Below, piece after piece: positions 34,615 through 43,269 of a DNA stretch of 49,081 nucleotides (the stretch's first letter is position 1; each line of letters begins with the position of its first letter). The notes under the pieces are model-generated. The model was not told the DNA's origin. It worked only from the letters and a program-made list of their open reading frames with translations, and searched no databases. Position numbers and translations under genes: made by a program. Source of the stretch: Magnetococcales bacterium. GTDB lineage: Bacteria; Pseudomonadota; Magnetococcia; Magnetococcales; UBA8363. The DNA lies in NCBI GenBank assembly GCA_015228815.1, contig JADGCV010000033.1:1-49081 (forward strand), in the 5' to 3' direction.

Positions 34615-35380
34615 ACTTTGGATTGTCGGTGCGGGACCCGGCGCGGTCGATCTGATCACCGTGCGCGGACGGGAAATCATCATGAGGGCCGATGCCATCC
34701 TCCATGCCGGTTCCCTGGTGAGTCCCAGACATCTGGAGTTTGCTCCGGCCCACTGTGAAATGGCCGATTCGAGCGGCATGACCCTTGAGGAGATGGTGCG
34801 TTGGCTTGGAGAACGGCTGCAACGTCTGCCGAATGTCGTCCGGTTGCAAACGGGTGATCCCTCACTGTATGGCGCATTGACGGAATTGACGACGCCTCTG
34901 CGCAAGGTGGGGGTGGACATGGAAGTGGTTCCCGGAGTTTCTTCCGCCATGGCCTCGGCGGCGGCGGCCATCGAAAGCCTTACGCTTCCCGAGGTGACCC
35001 AGACGGTGATCCTGACCCGGACGGAAGGGCGCACTCCCATGCCGGAAAAGGAAAAACTGCACCTTTTGGCATCCCATGGAGCCACTCTGTGCATTTTTCT
35101 TTCGGCCACCCTCCTCGACACGGTGACCCGTGAACTGTATCGCGCCGGATGGTCCGGACAACAGCCGGTCCTCGTGGTCCACAAGGCCTCCTGGCCCGGA
35201 GAGGAACGGATCATCCGAACAACGCTCGAAGACATCTCCCGTTCTTGCCGGGAGGCGGGAATCGGCGGTCAGGCGATGATCATCACCGGACCGGCGTTGA
35301 ATGCGGCCCAAAACGAGGACAATCCTGTCTCGCGTCTTTACGCCAGCGATTTTTCCCATGGATTCCGGAAACAAATGTGA
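34607..35380 (+). CDS. cobM: Precorrin-4 C11-methyltransferase
   Basis: A 257-residue tetrapyrrole methylase: MGKLWIVGAGPGAVDLITVRG, ADAILHAGSLVSPRHLEF, RLQTGDPSLYGALTEL, VVPGVSSAMASAAAAIESLTLPEVTQTVILTR and a final MIITGPALNA. The order and spacing match CobM/CbiF (precorrin-4 or cobalt-precorrin-4 C11-methylation). ATG 34607 overlaps the cobB end (ATGGGTAA), so the two are translationally coupled. Its stop codon lies inside the 19-bp dispersed motif at 35373-35391. Confidence 0.93.
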   Translation: MGKLWIVGAGPGAVDLITVRGREIIMRADAILHAGSLVSPRHLEFAPAHCEMADSSGMTLEEMVRWLGERLQRLPNVVRLQTGDPSLYGALTELTTPLRKVGVDMEVVPGVSSAMASAAAAIESLTLPEVTQTVILTRTEGRTPMPEKEKLHLLASHGATLCIFLSATLLDTVTRELYRAGWSGQQPVLVVHKASWPGEERIIRTTLEDISRSCREAGIGGQAMIITGPALNAAQNEDNPVSRLYASDFSHGFRKQM

Positions 35381-35391
35381 CAAAGTGGAAT
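35373..35391 (+). repeat. 19-bp dispersed motif, copy 3, across the cobM stop
   Basis: On the plus strand this reads AAATGTGACAAAGTGGAAT; the TGA is the cobM stop. It matches copies 1 and 2 except at three or fewer positions. Confidence 0.65.
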
Positions 35392-35458
35392 GAGGACGTG
35401 TGAATGTATTTCCCGAATGTACGGGAATCGGGCCAACCTGGTTTATTGGAGGAGAAAA

Positions 35459-35695
35459 ATGATTCCGGAAGTCTTTGTCGAGGGTATCGGAGAGATGAGC
35501 TTCAATCTGGGAATGGTGCGGATGAATCTTGTCGGTCTGTCGCAGACAGACAAGGATGACAAGGGAAACCCCGTTCCGGAGAACCGGCAGCAGGTCATCA
35601 TGTCACTGCGGGGATTTCTGGTATCGTTGGCCGCCATGCAGAACATGGCCGATAAACTGACCGAGGCGGGGGTGTTGAAGAAAAAAGAACCATGA
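35459..35695 (+). CDS. Small hypothetical protein (78 aa)
   Basis: A 78-residue protein with a strong ribosome site (ggaggag) before ATG 35459. It begins MIPEVFVEGIGEMSFNLGMVR and contains a repeated turn-rich stretch SQTDKDDKGNPVPENRQQVIMSLRGFLVSLAAMQNMADKL, the last half amphipathic helical. I do not recognise the family. A perfect 11-bp hairpin lies 12 bp after the stop and could end the transcript. Confidence 0.7.
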   Translation: MIPEVFVEGIGEMSFNLGMVRMNLVGLSQTDKDDKGNPVPENRQQVIMSLRGFLVSLAAMQNMADKLTEAGVLKKKEP

Positions 35696-35706
35696 AGAGG
35701 ATGACG

Positions 35707-35733
35707 CCTCCAGGGGGGAGAACCCCCTGGAGG
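35707..35733. terminator. Perfect 11-bp G/C hairpin after the 78-aa gene
   Basis: Arms CCTCCAGGGGG (35707-35717) and CCCCCTGGAGG (35723-35733) around the loop GAGAA. There is no U-tract, so termination would be weak or Rho-assisted. It shares the CCAGGGG/CCCCTGG theme with repeats at 38751-38818, so it may be a repeat family instead. Confidence 0.5.
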
Positions 35734-35828
35734 TTCAGGGGGTAAAGTACCTGGGGCCAAGGACTATAAAGCGATCGAGCGGTCAGGGCCATGAAGTCAC
35801 GAGAACCGGACTGGAAAACATCGTGATC

Positions 35829-36182
35829 TCAGGATTGATTTTCGATACGGAAGGCTTCACGATTCTGTCCTTTTGCCTCATATTCACGCAGCCATTTCGG
35901 GGTAGGTCCCTTGCCGCTCCATGTTTGATCGGGAATTTCGGGGTTGCGGTATTTGGGAGGCAGTTTCATCCCTTTGTCACTGCGGGTCATGCGTCCGGTT
36001 TGGTTTTCGATGAAATCCTCGATGGATTCGAAGCCGGCAACCTTGGCCAGTTCATTCATCTGGGAACGAATTTGTCTGGATTTCTCGCGCCGTTTACGTT
36101 TGATGACCCCTTCGAGTTCGGAACTCAAGGAGACCAGCTCTTCGAGCGGCATTTCTTCAAAATTGGAACTGTGTATGGTATT
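35829..36182 (-). CDS. H-NS-family nucleoid protein
   Basis: About 117 residues from GTG 36182 (gggaaaag just upstream). The N-terminal half is a basic coiled coil for oligomerisation (LEELVSLSSELEGVIKRKRREKSRQI). The C-terminal half carries the H-NS/HvrA DNA-binding core KYRNPEIPDQTWSGKGPTPKWL. Such proteins silence AT-rich foreign DNA, several patches of which lie in this window. A TTG at 36275 would add 31 residues without family resemblance. The 286-bp gap to icd (36195-36480) shows no other gene. Confidence 0.88.
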   Translation of the reverse strand, partial: NTIHSSNFEEMPLEELVSLSSELEGVIKRKRREKSRQIRSQMNELAKVAGFESIEDFIENQTGRMTRSDKGMKLPPKYRNPEIPDQTWSGKGPTPKWLREYEAKGQNREAFRIENQS

Positions 36183-36480
36183 CACTGTACTTTTCCCGAT
36201 TGATGGAGACGGACGAGACTGTTCACGATTGCGATCGATCAAGGATTGAAACCGATCAGCAATGTGATCATCCAACCATTTTGACCATTCATAAAATACC
36301 CTCTTTGGAAAGGACCGTCAATGCGTTGAACAAAGACTATGGAATTTTTTCAGTCGCGATGCAGGAAATGGATGTGTATGGATTGAATGGGAGGGTGTAG
36401 CATGGAAGATGACGGGGGGACCTCACGGGTTTTTCCAATAACCGAGGCTACAACAAGTACTGTCACGTTTGGAGGCGAAC

Positions 36481-38727
36481 ATGTCGGAACAATCCAGAAC
36501 CGTTTTCCCGGACATCATTTATACCAAGGTCGATGAAGCCCCGGAACTTGCGCGTGCGTCGTTGCTCCCGATCGTTGCCGCTTATTTGAAAAAAGGCGGG
36601 ATCGTGGTGGGAACGAAGGATATATCGCTGGCGGGGCGCATCATTGCCGCGTTTTCTGAAAGGATGGGGCCTGAATCGAGACAGGAGGACGATCTTGCAT
36701 TGTTGGGGGAATGGGTGACCACGAAGGAAGCCAATGTGATCAAGCTGCCCAATATCAGTGCTTCCCTGCCGCAATTGAAAGGGGCCATCCGTGAACTCCA
36801 GGGGCAGGGTTATTCCGTTCCGGACTATCCGGAACAGGTGAACACTCCGGAAGAACGTGAAATCCGGGCGCGATATGACGCCATCAAGGGGAGTGCGGTC
36901 AATCCGGTCCTCAGGGAAGGCAATTCCGACCGTCGGGTTCCCCGTGCGGTCAAGGAGTATGCCCGGAGGAATCCCCATTCGATGGGGGTATGGCATCGTG
37001 ATTCCAGGACTCGTGTCGCGACCATGGCGGGCAATGATTTCTTCGCCAATGAACGTTCCGTGATCATCGCTCCCGAGGACGCGGGCGCGGGAAGAATCCT
37101 GTATACCGGAATGGATGGTCGGAATACCGTATTGAAAGCGGGGATTGCATTGCACGATGGGGCGGTCGTCGATGCCACCTTTTTGGGTCGGAACGCCCTG
37201 GTATCGTTTCTCCAGGAGCAGATCACCGCCGCCCGGGAGGAAGGACTCCTTTTTTCGATCCATCTCAAGGCGACCATGATGAAGGTGTCCGATCCGGTGA
37301 TCTTCGGGCATGCCGTGGCGCTCTATCTGCGCGAGGTGTTTGAACGGCATGAGGCAACGTTGGCCGGACTGGGGGTCGATCCGAAGAATGGCATTGGCGA
37401 TCTTCTGGCCCGGATCAAAACCCTTCCCGCGGATGTCGGGGGAGCAATCGAGGCGGACGTTCGCCGTTGTCTGGAACGGTCTCCGCCGTTGTACATGGTC
37501 GATTCGGACCGGGGGATCACCAATCTTCATGTCCCGAGCGACGTCATCATCGATGCCTCCATGCCGGCGCTGATCCGGGCGGGGGGGAAGGGTTGGGGAC
37601 CGGATGGCCAAGCAAGGGATACGTTGTGTGTCATTCCCGACAGCAGTTACGCCGGGGTTTACCGTGCCGCCATCGAGTTTTGCAAGAGGCATGGCGCCTT
37701 TGACCCGGCGACCATGGGAAGCGTGGCCAATGTCGGGCTTATGGCGCAGCAGGCGGAAGAATATGGCTCCCATGGCACCACCTTCGTCGCGCCGGGACCG
37801 GGGACCATCGAAGTCGTGGCATCTTCGGGCAGGGTTTTGCTGCGTCATGAGGTCGGGGAGGGAGATTTGTGGCGTCTTTGTCGGACCAGGGATGAGGCGA
37901 TTCGCGATTGGGTCCGATTAGCCGTCGAACGGGCGCGACTTGGCGCCATGCCCGCCATTTTCTGGTTGGATGAACATCGGGCCCATGATGCCTGCCTGAT
38001 CGCCAAGGTGCGGGCGTATCTCCAGGATCACGATATCAGCGGTCTGGACCTGTCCATTCTTCCTCCCGAGGAGGCAACGCGGATTTCACTTGACCGGTGC
38101 CGTAAGGGTAAGGATACGATTTCGGTGACCGGCAACGTGTTGCGGGATTACAACACCGATCTGTTTCCCATCCTCGAGGTGGGGACCAGCGCCAAGATGC
38201 TTTCCATCGTCCCCTTGATGAATGGTGGTGGTCTGTTCGAAACCGGGGCGGGAGGATCGGCTCCCAAACATGTGCGGCAGTTTGTCGATGAGGGGCATTT
38301 GCGTTGGGATTCCCTGGGTGAATTTGCCGCCTTGGCCGCATCTCTGGAGCATCTGAGCCTGATCTCCCGGTCTCCGAAGGCGGCGCTCATGGCCAGGACC
38401 CTTGATCAGGCGACCGGGCGGGTATTGCTCGACAATCGTTCGCCCAGTCCGCGAACGGGTGAACTGGACAATCGCGGCAGTCATTTCTTCCTGGCCTTGT
38501 ACTGGGCCGAGGCGTTGGCGAAACAGGATGAGGATCCCGAACTCAAAACAGTCTTTGCGCCATTTTTCGACCAACTGAATCGTCATCGGGATCAAATTCT
38601 GGCGGAACTGAATGCCGTTCAGGGACGACCTGTCGATCTGGGGGGCTATTTTCATCCCGATCCGGATAAACTGGCGGCCAGCATGCGTCCCAGTCCCACG
38701 TTCAACGCCCTGGTGGCGTCGTTGTAG
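36481..38727 (+). CDS. icd: Isocitrate dehydrogenase (NADP), monomeric type
   Basis: A 748-residue monomeric isocitrate dehydrogenase. Segments seen are [37 protein letters not shown], the family motif [17 protein letters not shown] near residue 84, [20 protein letters not shown] and [17 protein letters not shown]. Length is near the normal 740. It oxidises isocitrate to 2-oxoglutarate in the TCA cycle. ATG 36481 follows ggaggcga. It stands alone between the H-NS gene and a three-hairpin repeat. Confidence 0.97.
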   Translation: MSEQSRTVFPDIIYTKVDEAPELARASLLPIVAAYLKKGGIVVGTKDISLAGRIIAAFSERMGPESRQEDDLALLGEWVTTKEANVIKLPNISASLPQLKGAIRELQGQGYSVPDYPEQVNTPEEREIRARYDAIKGSAVNPVLREGNSDRRVPRAVKEYARRNPHSMGVWHRDSRTRVATMAGNDFFANERSVIIAPEDAGAGRILYTGMDGRNTVLKAGIALHDGAVVDATFLGRNALVSFLQEQITAAREEGLLFSIHLKATMMKVSDPVIFGHAVALYLREVFERHEATLAGLGVDPKNGIGDLLARIKTLPADVGGAIEADVRRCLERSPPLYMVDSDRGITNLHVPSDVIIDASMPALIRAGGKGWGPDGQARDTLCVIPDSSYAGVYRAAIEFCKRHGAFDPATMGSVANVGLMAQQAEEYGSHGTTFVAPGPGTIEVVASSGRVLLRHEVGEGDLWRLCRTRDEAIRDWVRLAVERARLGAMPAIFWLDEHRAHDACLIAKVRAYLQDHDISGLDLSILPPEEATRISLDRCRKGKDTISVTGNVLRDYNTDLFPILEVGTSAKMLSIVPLMNGGGLFETGAGGSAPKHVRQFVDEGHLRWDSLGEFAALAASLEHLSLISRSPKAALMARTLDQATGRVLLDNRSPSPRTGELDNRGSHFFLALYWAEALAKQDEDPELKTVFAPFFDQLNRHRDQILAELNAVQGRPVDLGGYFHPDPDKLAASMRPSPTFNALVASL

Positions 38728-38750
38728 GCCGATGAAACATTTTTGTGGGT

Positions 38751-38818
38751 CCAGGGGGATCATCCCCCTGGTGGGGTCCAGGGGCAAAGCCCCTGGTGGG
38801 GTCCGGGGCGAAGCCCCG
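38751..38818. repeat. Three tandem G/C-rich hairpins after icd
   Basis: Three consecutive inverted repeats: CCAGGGGGAT/ATCCCCCTGG (38751-38771), CCAGGGGC/GCCCCTGG (38778-38796) and CGGGGC/GCCCCG (38804-38818), joined by a repeated GTGGGGTCC spacer. No U-tract follows. They resemble the hairpins at 35707-35733 and 46342-46389 and look like a dispersed intergenic repeat. Confidence 0.85.
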
Positions 38819-38829
38819 AGGATCCGGCG

Positions 38830-39036
38830 TCAACCAACCGGCTCTCCGACCCAAATGGTATCGCGTCCAAAGGGATCGGTCCGCTCGAATTGCCGAATGG
38901 TCGCGTGGGGGAATCCCTGGATGCATTTGACCTTTCCGGTCGGACGAAATGCCTGATATTCGAACCATTCCCGGGAAAAGGAGATGGCGGACAGTTCCCC
39001 GGAGGATTGCTTTGCATAAAGAGTGACAACTTCCAT
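38830..39036 (-). CDS. Small hypothetical protein (68 aa)
   Basis: A 68-residue protein from ATG 39036: MEVVTLYAKQSSGELSAISF, then a Phe/Tyr/Trp-containing middle and an end FERTDPFGRDTIWVGEP. A short gagag lies upstream. It follows another small gene by 45 bp on the same strand and may be co-transcribed with it. I do not recognise the family. Its strand-like pattern with evenly spread aromatics looks more like a real protein than a chance frame. Confidence 0.45.
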   Translation of the reverse strand: MEVVTLYAKQSSGELSAISFSREWFEYQAFRPTGKVKCIQGFPHATIRQFERTDPFGRDTIWVGEPVG

Positions 39037-39081
39037 GGTTTTTCTCTCGCGATAGATCGGGTGGCCGAGTTCCCTGAACCA

Positions 39082-39327
39082 TCAGGGAATGAATCGATAC
39101 GTCATCAACTTGATCGTTTCAGGACCTGTGTCCTGTCGAGGCGTCCTTGAAAACGTTTGCTCCATGCGCCGTTCGACCTGTCCCAAGAGCAGTTCGAAGC
39201 GGTTGTCGCGTTGGCCGGCGATGTTTCTTTGCTCGCCGGAGGTCCGGGCGATGGAACCAATGGCCTGAGGTTTCCAGGGGGTGGACGGGGGAAGGGGAAC
39301 GTTTTTCGGGAAGACTGGAATTTGCAT
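39082..39327 (-). CDS. Small hypothetical protein (81 aa)
   Basis: An 81-residue protein with a strong ribosome site (ggagggtgcc) before ATG 39327. The Pro-rich start (MQIPVFPKNVPLPPSTPWKP) is followed by a charged middle (LLGQVERRMEQTF). No family is recognised and there is no signal peptide or membrane segment. It is upstream of the 68-residue gene on the same strand. Confidence 0.5.
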   Translation of the reverse strand: MQIPVFPKNVPLPPSTPWKPQAIGSIARTSGEQRNIAGQRDNRFELLLGQVERRMEQTFSRTPRQDTGPETIKLMTYRFIP

Positions 39328-39843
39328 GGCACCCTCCGTCAGGCTCTTGAAGTCCGAATCGGAAGCGGCAATGCATTTTCTGGCCCATAGTTATTTCTGA
39401 TGATATTTCAAACAGTTAATCAATCATGGAGCCGTCGGGCATCTCTGGAGAATGCCAAGAGTCCGACACGGTCTCGAAGGAAAGGGGAATCGGGCGCCTG
39501 GAAAGGGGGGGGGCCGGGCCACCGAAAACAAAATGCCACGGGAATCCCATGGCATTGAATGAGCGACGAAACGAATAGGGTGAATCGGCGGACGCTAGCG
39601 CCGACGGAAGCGCCTCGGGGGTTGGATACGGACGGGCACCAGGACCGCCTGGAAACGGGGGGTCGGTTGGAGCCATTGCAGAACCGCTTGAACCCAGGAG
39701 GCAAGAAATGGGATGCGCATGGCGGGCATGTCTTTCTGGTTGAGGATGAAGTCTGACACCATGGATCAATCTAGCAGAATCGGGGCAAAAGGTTAACCGT
39801 TTTTTTCACCCCGCCGGGGGTCAGGGATCGATTTTTCATGAAA
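39328..39843. other. Gap without a supported gene
   Basis: About 516 bp with only short frames on both strands, none with recognisable motifs or a good ribosome site. The ggggggg tract near 39506-39512 and Pro/Ser-rich frames suggest noncoding DNA. It should include the promoter of the 81-residue gene. Confidence 0.4.
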
Positions 39844-39886
39844 AAGGGACCGGAAAGGGGGCCGACGTGGCGTATTCCGGTCCCTT
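39844..39886 (-). terminator. Rho-independent-type terminator after the flavoprotein gene
   Basis: Arms AAGGGACCGGAA (39844-39855) and TTCCGGTCCCTT (39875-39886) pair perfectly over 12 bp. Read on the minus strand the second arm is followed by Ts. It lies 18 bp beyond the stop of the minus-strand sulfide:quinone-reductase-like gene. Confidence 0.75.
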
Positions 39887-39903
39887 GAGATACGAAATGG
39901 GAC

Positions 39904-41034
39904 TTATCGGTACTGTCGCAGGCTCCACCATTCCAGTCCCTGTTTGACCAGGTGCATGGCGTACAGGGGCGGGAGGATCAGGCCGAAACGAGGGAACCTG
40001 GAGACGAAAATACCGGTGTTTTCGGTATCGACGATGCAGATCAGTTCGGTGCGGAAGGTGTGGACCGCTTTTTTGCCATGGAGTTGGGCAAAAAGGTTTT
40101 CGGCGGCGGCCGTGGCCTGCAACCGGGCCATGTGCGCCTGTTTGGCCCGCCAGTCGGGACCGGGAAAACTGCCGGCATCACCGGCGACATAGACATTTTG
40201 TGTTCCCTTGACGCATCCCGTGGACTCGGCCTCCAGGAAGCCTCCCGGAGACAGGGGGAATCCGGTCTTGGCCAACCAGGGTTGCCCGGTCATGCCGGGA
40301 ATGAACAGGGTCATGTCGCTTGCGACCCGCCCCCCTTCCGTTTCGATGCCATCGGGCTTGAACTCCTTGATCTTGTGCCCCAGATGAGTGGCGATGCCCT
40401 TTTTTTTCATGGTGGCGAGCAGTCCCGTGACGGCCCTGGCCCCGAGACGTTTTCCCGGCTCGGCCATCGGACTGAAGAAGGTCAGCGCGAATTTTTTTCT
40501 GCGTCCGATGCGGCGCAGATGGTTTTCGATGCAAAACATGAACTCGAACATCGGTCCGCCGCGGACGGCGGACGGTTCGTTGGGATTTCCGGCAAAACCG
40601 AAGGCAAGGGTGCCGCCCCGCATCCGTTCGAGGAGCTCCCGTACACGCAGGGCATCGGTAAGATGGCAGGGCAGGAGGGCATTGCGTTCGATCCCGGGGG
40701 CTTTTTTCAGGTATTCCGCTCCCGAGGCGATCAGCAGGGCGTCATTGGCGATGGGACCGGCGGATGTGTCGAGAATGCGTCCGCCATTCCGGGCCCCGGT
40801 GGCCCGGGCGGCGATGAACCGGACGCCCATCCGTGCGAAATACGATTCCAGTGGGACATGGAGGCTACGGGAAGACCTTCCTCCCGTGGGGATCCAGATC
40901 AGGCTGGGTTGATAGAAAAATTCCGCCCTGGGCGCGACGACGGTCAGATCCAGCGTGCGTCCCGTGTCCAGTGTACGCAATCTGTCGATGGCCGCGAGCG
41001 CGGCAAAATTTGTTCCAACGATGGTGACGTTCAC
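39904..41034 (-). CDS. FAD-dependent oxidoreductase, sulfide:quinone-reductase-like
   Basis: A 376-residue flavoprotein. The FAD-binding start is VTIVGTNFAALAAIDRLR, in which the usual second Gly of GxGxxG is changed. Other segments are DLTVVAPRAEFFYQPSLIW, DALLIASGAEYLKKAPG, and VYVAGDAGSFPGPDWRAKQAHMA near the end; Cys occurs in EFMFCIENH. The order matches sulfide:quinone oxidoreductases and related type II dehydrogenases. The cysteines of a classic SQR are not all clear, so sulfide as substrate is tentative. GTG 41034 follows aggggaac at suitable distance. It is divergent from hrcA. Confidence 0.85.
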   Translation of the reverse strand: MNVTIVGTNFAALAAIDRLRTLDTGRTLDLTVVAPRAEFFYQPSLIWIPTGGRSSRSLHVPLESYFARMGVRFIAARATGARNGGRILDTSAGPIANDALLIASGAEYLKKAPGIERNALLPCHLTDALRVRELLERMRGGTLAFGFAGNPNEPSAVRGGPMFEFMFCIENHLRRIGRRKKFALTFFSPMAEPGKRLGARAVTGLLATMKKKGIATHLGHKIKEFKPDGIETEGGRVASDMTLFIPGMTGQPWLAKTGFPLSPGGFLEAESTGCVKGTQNVYVAGDAGSFPGPDWRAKQAHMARLQATAAAENLFAQLHGKKAVHTFRTELICIVDTENTGIFVSRFPRFGLILPPLYAMHLVKQGLEWWSLRQYR

Positions 41035-41114
41035 GTGTTCGAAGTTCCCCTGTGTGCATTTGGACTTTTTGAATCCATGGAGTTTCCGTTGGCGGGAGGA
41101 TATTAAGGCATGCG

Positions 41115-41143
41115 TTGACACACTTTCCAGGGATTGTTATCTT
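41115..41143 (+). promoter_or_regulatory. Sigma-70-type promoter for hrcA
   Basis: TTGACA (41115-41120), a 17-bp spacer and TATCTT (41138-41143), 92 bp upstream of the hrcA ATG. No CIRCE inverted repeat (TTAGCACTC-N9-GAGTGCTAA) is seen nearby. Confidence 0.5.
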
Positions 41144-41235
41144 TCAAAGTCTGGTTCATGCAACGGGGTGGGCATGCGATGGATGCCGGACGCGCCACCG
41201 TGCCTGTTTCATTCACGGGATCTTGACGTCAAACA

Positions 41236-42336
41236 ATGTTGACACAACGGCATCGGGACATTCTGCAACGTGTGGTTCACGCCACCATTTACCAGGGGGA
41301 GGCGGTTGGTTCGAAAACCCTGAGTGGGATGGATGGCCTTGATTGTTCCTCCGCCACCATTCGCGCCGACATGGCCCAACTGGAGAAAATGGGCTATCTG
41401 ATCCGGGATCACGCCTCGGCGGGTCGGAGGCCGACGCAAAAGGGGCTCCGTTTTTTCGTCGATTCCCTGCTCAAGGTGGCGCCACTGTCCGACAGCGACA
41501 AGGATCGCATCATCGCTGCCTGCACCCCTGAGATTCATGGATTCGATCTGGAGCAGACCCTGTCTCGGGTCTGCCGGGTGCTTGCGGCGATGACGCCCAA
41601 CGCCTGCATCGTCCGTCTGCCTCGATTGGCCGATGTCGCCATCCATCGGGTCCAGTTCATCGAATTATGCGCCGATCGACCGGGGGAATTTCCGATTCTG
41701 GCCCTTCTGGTGTCTGAATCGGGCCATCTGAAAAGCCGGGTCATCCGTCTCCAGTCTCCCCTGCGGCAGAAGGAACTGGATGCCTTCGGCGAAACCCTGA
41801 GCCGTGAAATGCGGGGCAGGACCTTGACCGAGATCAAAGACGCCTTGCTTCGTGAACTGAAGCGGGGCGAGCGGATGTATCATGATCTGTGCCGCACTCT
41901 TTTGGCAAACCCCGTCCTGACCGCCGCAAGCGATGCCCTGATCGTCAACGGACGGATGAATCTCTTGGAGATGGGGAATCATGGCAACCTTTCGGGCAGG
42001 GAACTGGGAAGGATGCGTGATCTTCTGGCGGTCCTTGAGGAAAACCGCAGGCTGATTCATCTTCTGGACGAATGTGACCGACAGGATGGGGTTCGATTGT
42101 TCATCGGTTCCGAAAATGGGATCGTGCGGGATCATTCGTGTTCCGTGGTGGCGGCGCCGTTTTCCGGTTCCCGTGATCTGATGCCGGGGACGGTCGGGGT
42201 GCTGGGGCCGGTACGGTTGGATTATGCCCATGTCATTCCCCTGGTCGATTTTACCGCCAGGACGCTGGGGGCGTTGTTGTCGGAACGTCTTCTTTCGGGG
42301 AACCGGGAGGGGAACCTGGGTTGGACTCCGACGTAA
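41236..42336 (+). CDS. hrcA: Heat-inducible repressor HrcA
   Basis: A 366-residue HrcA. It has an N-terminal winged helix (QRHRDILQRVVHATIYQGEAVGSKTLS, SSATIRADMAQLEKMGYLIRDHASAGRRPTQKGLRFFVD) and a C-terminal domain with LFIGSENG, SCSVVAAPF and GTVGVLGPVRLDYAHVIPLVDFTARTL. HrcA binds CIRCE operators to repress chaperone genes. It is the first gene of a cluster with grpE (81 bp downstream), dnaK and dnaJ, the usual order. CIRCE sites are not visible here, so its targets (often groESL) may be outside the window. Confidence 0.96.
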   Translation: MLTQRHRDILQRVVHATIYQGEAVGSKTLSGMDGLDCSSATIRADMAQLEKMGYLIRDHASAGRRPTQKGLRFFVDSLLKVAPLSDSDKDRIIAACTPEIHGFDLEQTLSRVCRVLAAMTPNACIVRLPRLADVAIHRVQFIELCADRPGEFPILALLVSESGHLKSRVIRLQSPLRQKELDAFGETLSREMRGRTLTEIKDALLRELKRGERMYHDLCRTLLANPVLTAASDALIVNGRMNLLEMGNHGNLSGRELGRMRDLLAVLEENRRLIHLLDECDRQDGVRLFIGSENGIVRDHSCSVVAAPFSGSRDLMPGTVGVLGPVRLDYAHVIPLVDFTARTLGALLSERLLSGNREGNLGWTPT

Positions 42337-42417
42337 TGATGTCCGGATCGATGTGTTCACTTGTTGAAATGGATACCTGTTTTTTTCATCAACTCCAATG
42401 CGACGCTCTGAAGGAAA

Positions 42418-43074
42418 ATGACTGACCCAAATCAAACCAATGGCATCAAGGAGAATCACCCTTTCCAGGCCGAGGTTCCCGTGGACGGGGAAGGTTTTTC
42501 GGCCCGGACGGATCATGAAGGCGATTCGTTGCCGGGGGAGGAAGAGTCGGAAGCGGGGGCTGTTCCAGGCGAGTCCCCATCATTGCCGGGGGAAGTGGAC
42601 CGGCTCGTGGGACGGGTGGAAGAACTGGAAACCGCGCTTGCCGCCAGCCGCGACGAGACGCTGCGCTCCCTGGCGGACATGCAAAATCTTCGCCGCCGGA
42701 CCGCGCGGGAGGTGCAGCAGGCGCGGGATTTCGCCGTGGAGGGCTTCGCCCGGGATCTTCTGCCGGTGGCGGACAACATGGAGCGGGCATTGTCCGCCAT
42801 GCCCGAGCGCGAGGACCCGGCCCTGAAGGCGATGGCCGAGGGGATTCGTCTGGTCCAGGCGGAACTCGACCGGGTTTTCAAGCATCATGGGGTGACCCGG
42901 ATCGAAGCCGTCGGCAAGCCTTTCGATCCCAATCTGCATCAGGCAGTGCAGCAGGTGGCGGTATCCGCCGCCGATTCCACCCCACCCGGCGCGGTTGTTT
43001 CCGAGCTGCAATCGGGTTATCTCCTCAATGGGCGCCTGCTGCGCGCTTCCATGGTGGTGGTCGCCAAGGACTAA
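42418..43074 (+). CDS. grpE: Nucleotide-exchange factor GrpE
   Basis: A 218-residue GrpE. It has an acidic Glu/Gly-rich N-terminus (residues 1-58), a long coiled coil (VDRLVGRVEELETALAASRDETLRSLADMQNLRRRTAREV) and a beta domain near the end (VGKPFDPNLHQAVQQV, VVSELQSGYLLNGRLLRASMVVV). It releases ADP from DnaK. ATG 42418 follows gaaggaaa. It lies between hrcA and dnaK on the same strand, 195 bp before dnaK. Confidence 0.95.
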   Translation: MTDPNQTNGIKENHPFQAEVPVDGEGFSARTDHEGDSLPGEEESEAGAVPGESPSLPGEVDRLVGRVEELETALAASRDETLRSLADMQNLRRRTAREVQQARDFAVEGFARDLLPVADNMERALSAMPEREDPALKAMAEGIRLVQAELDRVFKHHGVTRIEAVGKPFDPNLHQAVQQVAVSAADSTPPGAVVSELQSGYLLNGRLLRASMVVVAKD

Positions 43075-43145
43075 GGAATGAATCGGAGTCGATCCGACAC
43101 CCTTGGGAATGCCGGGTCTTTAGAGTGATTAAAGTTTGCACGGGT

Positions 43146-43174
43146 CTTGACAAATGAACCCGGCGTTCCCATAT
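43146..43174 (+). promoter_or_regulatory. Sigma-32-like heat-shock promoter before dnaK
   Basis: CTTGACA (43146-43152), a 15-bp spacer and CCCATAT (43168-43174), 95 bp upstream of the dnaK start. The sigma-32 consensus is CTTGAAA-N13-15-CCCCATNT. The match supports separate heat-shock control of dnaK-dnaJ. Confidence 0.65.
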
Positions 43175-43269
43175 CAACGACGTAGTGCGCGGATCGTATC
43201 CGAAACAGTCACGGCGGGCCGGTCGCAAACCGGTCGCCATCATGGAACCAAGTGGAAAGGAAGCATGCG

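Noticed and set aside
36200-36400. Plus-strand ORF between the H-NS gene and icd
   Set aside because: No family resemblance or good ribosome site, and part overlaps the probable H-NS promoter region.
36463-37848. A 461-codon minus-strand frame opposite icd
   Set aside because: The plus strand encodes a full-length monomeric isocitrate dehydrogenase with family motifs; the antisense frame is His/Arg/Pro-rich and unrecognisable.
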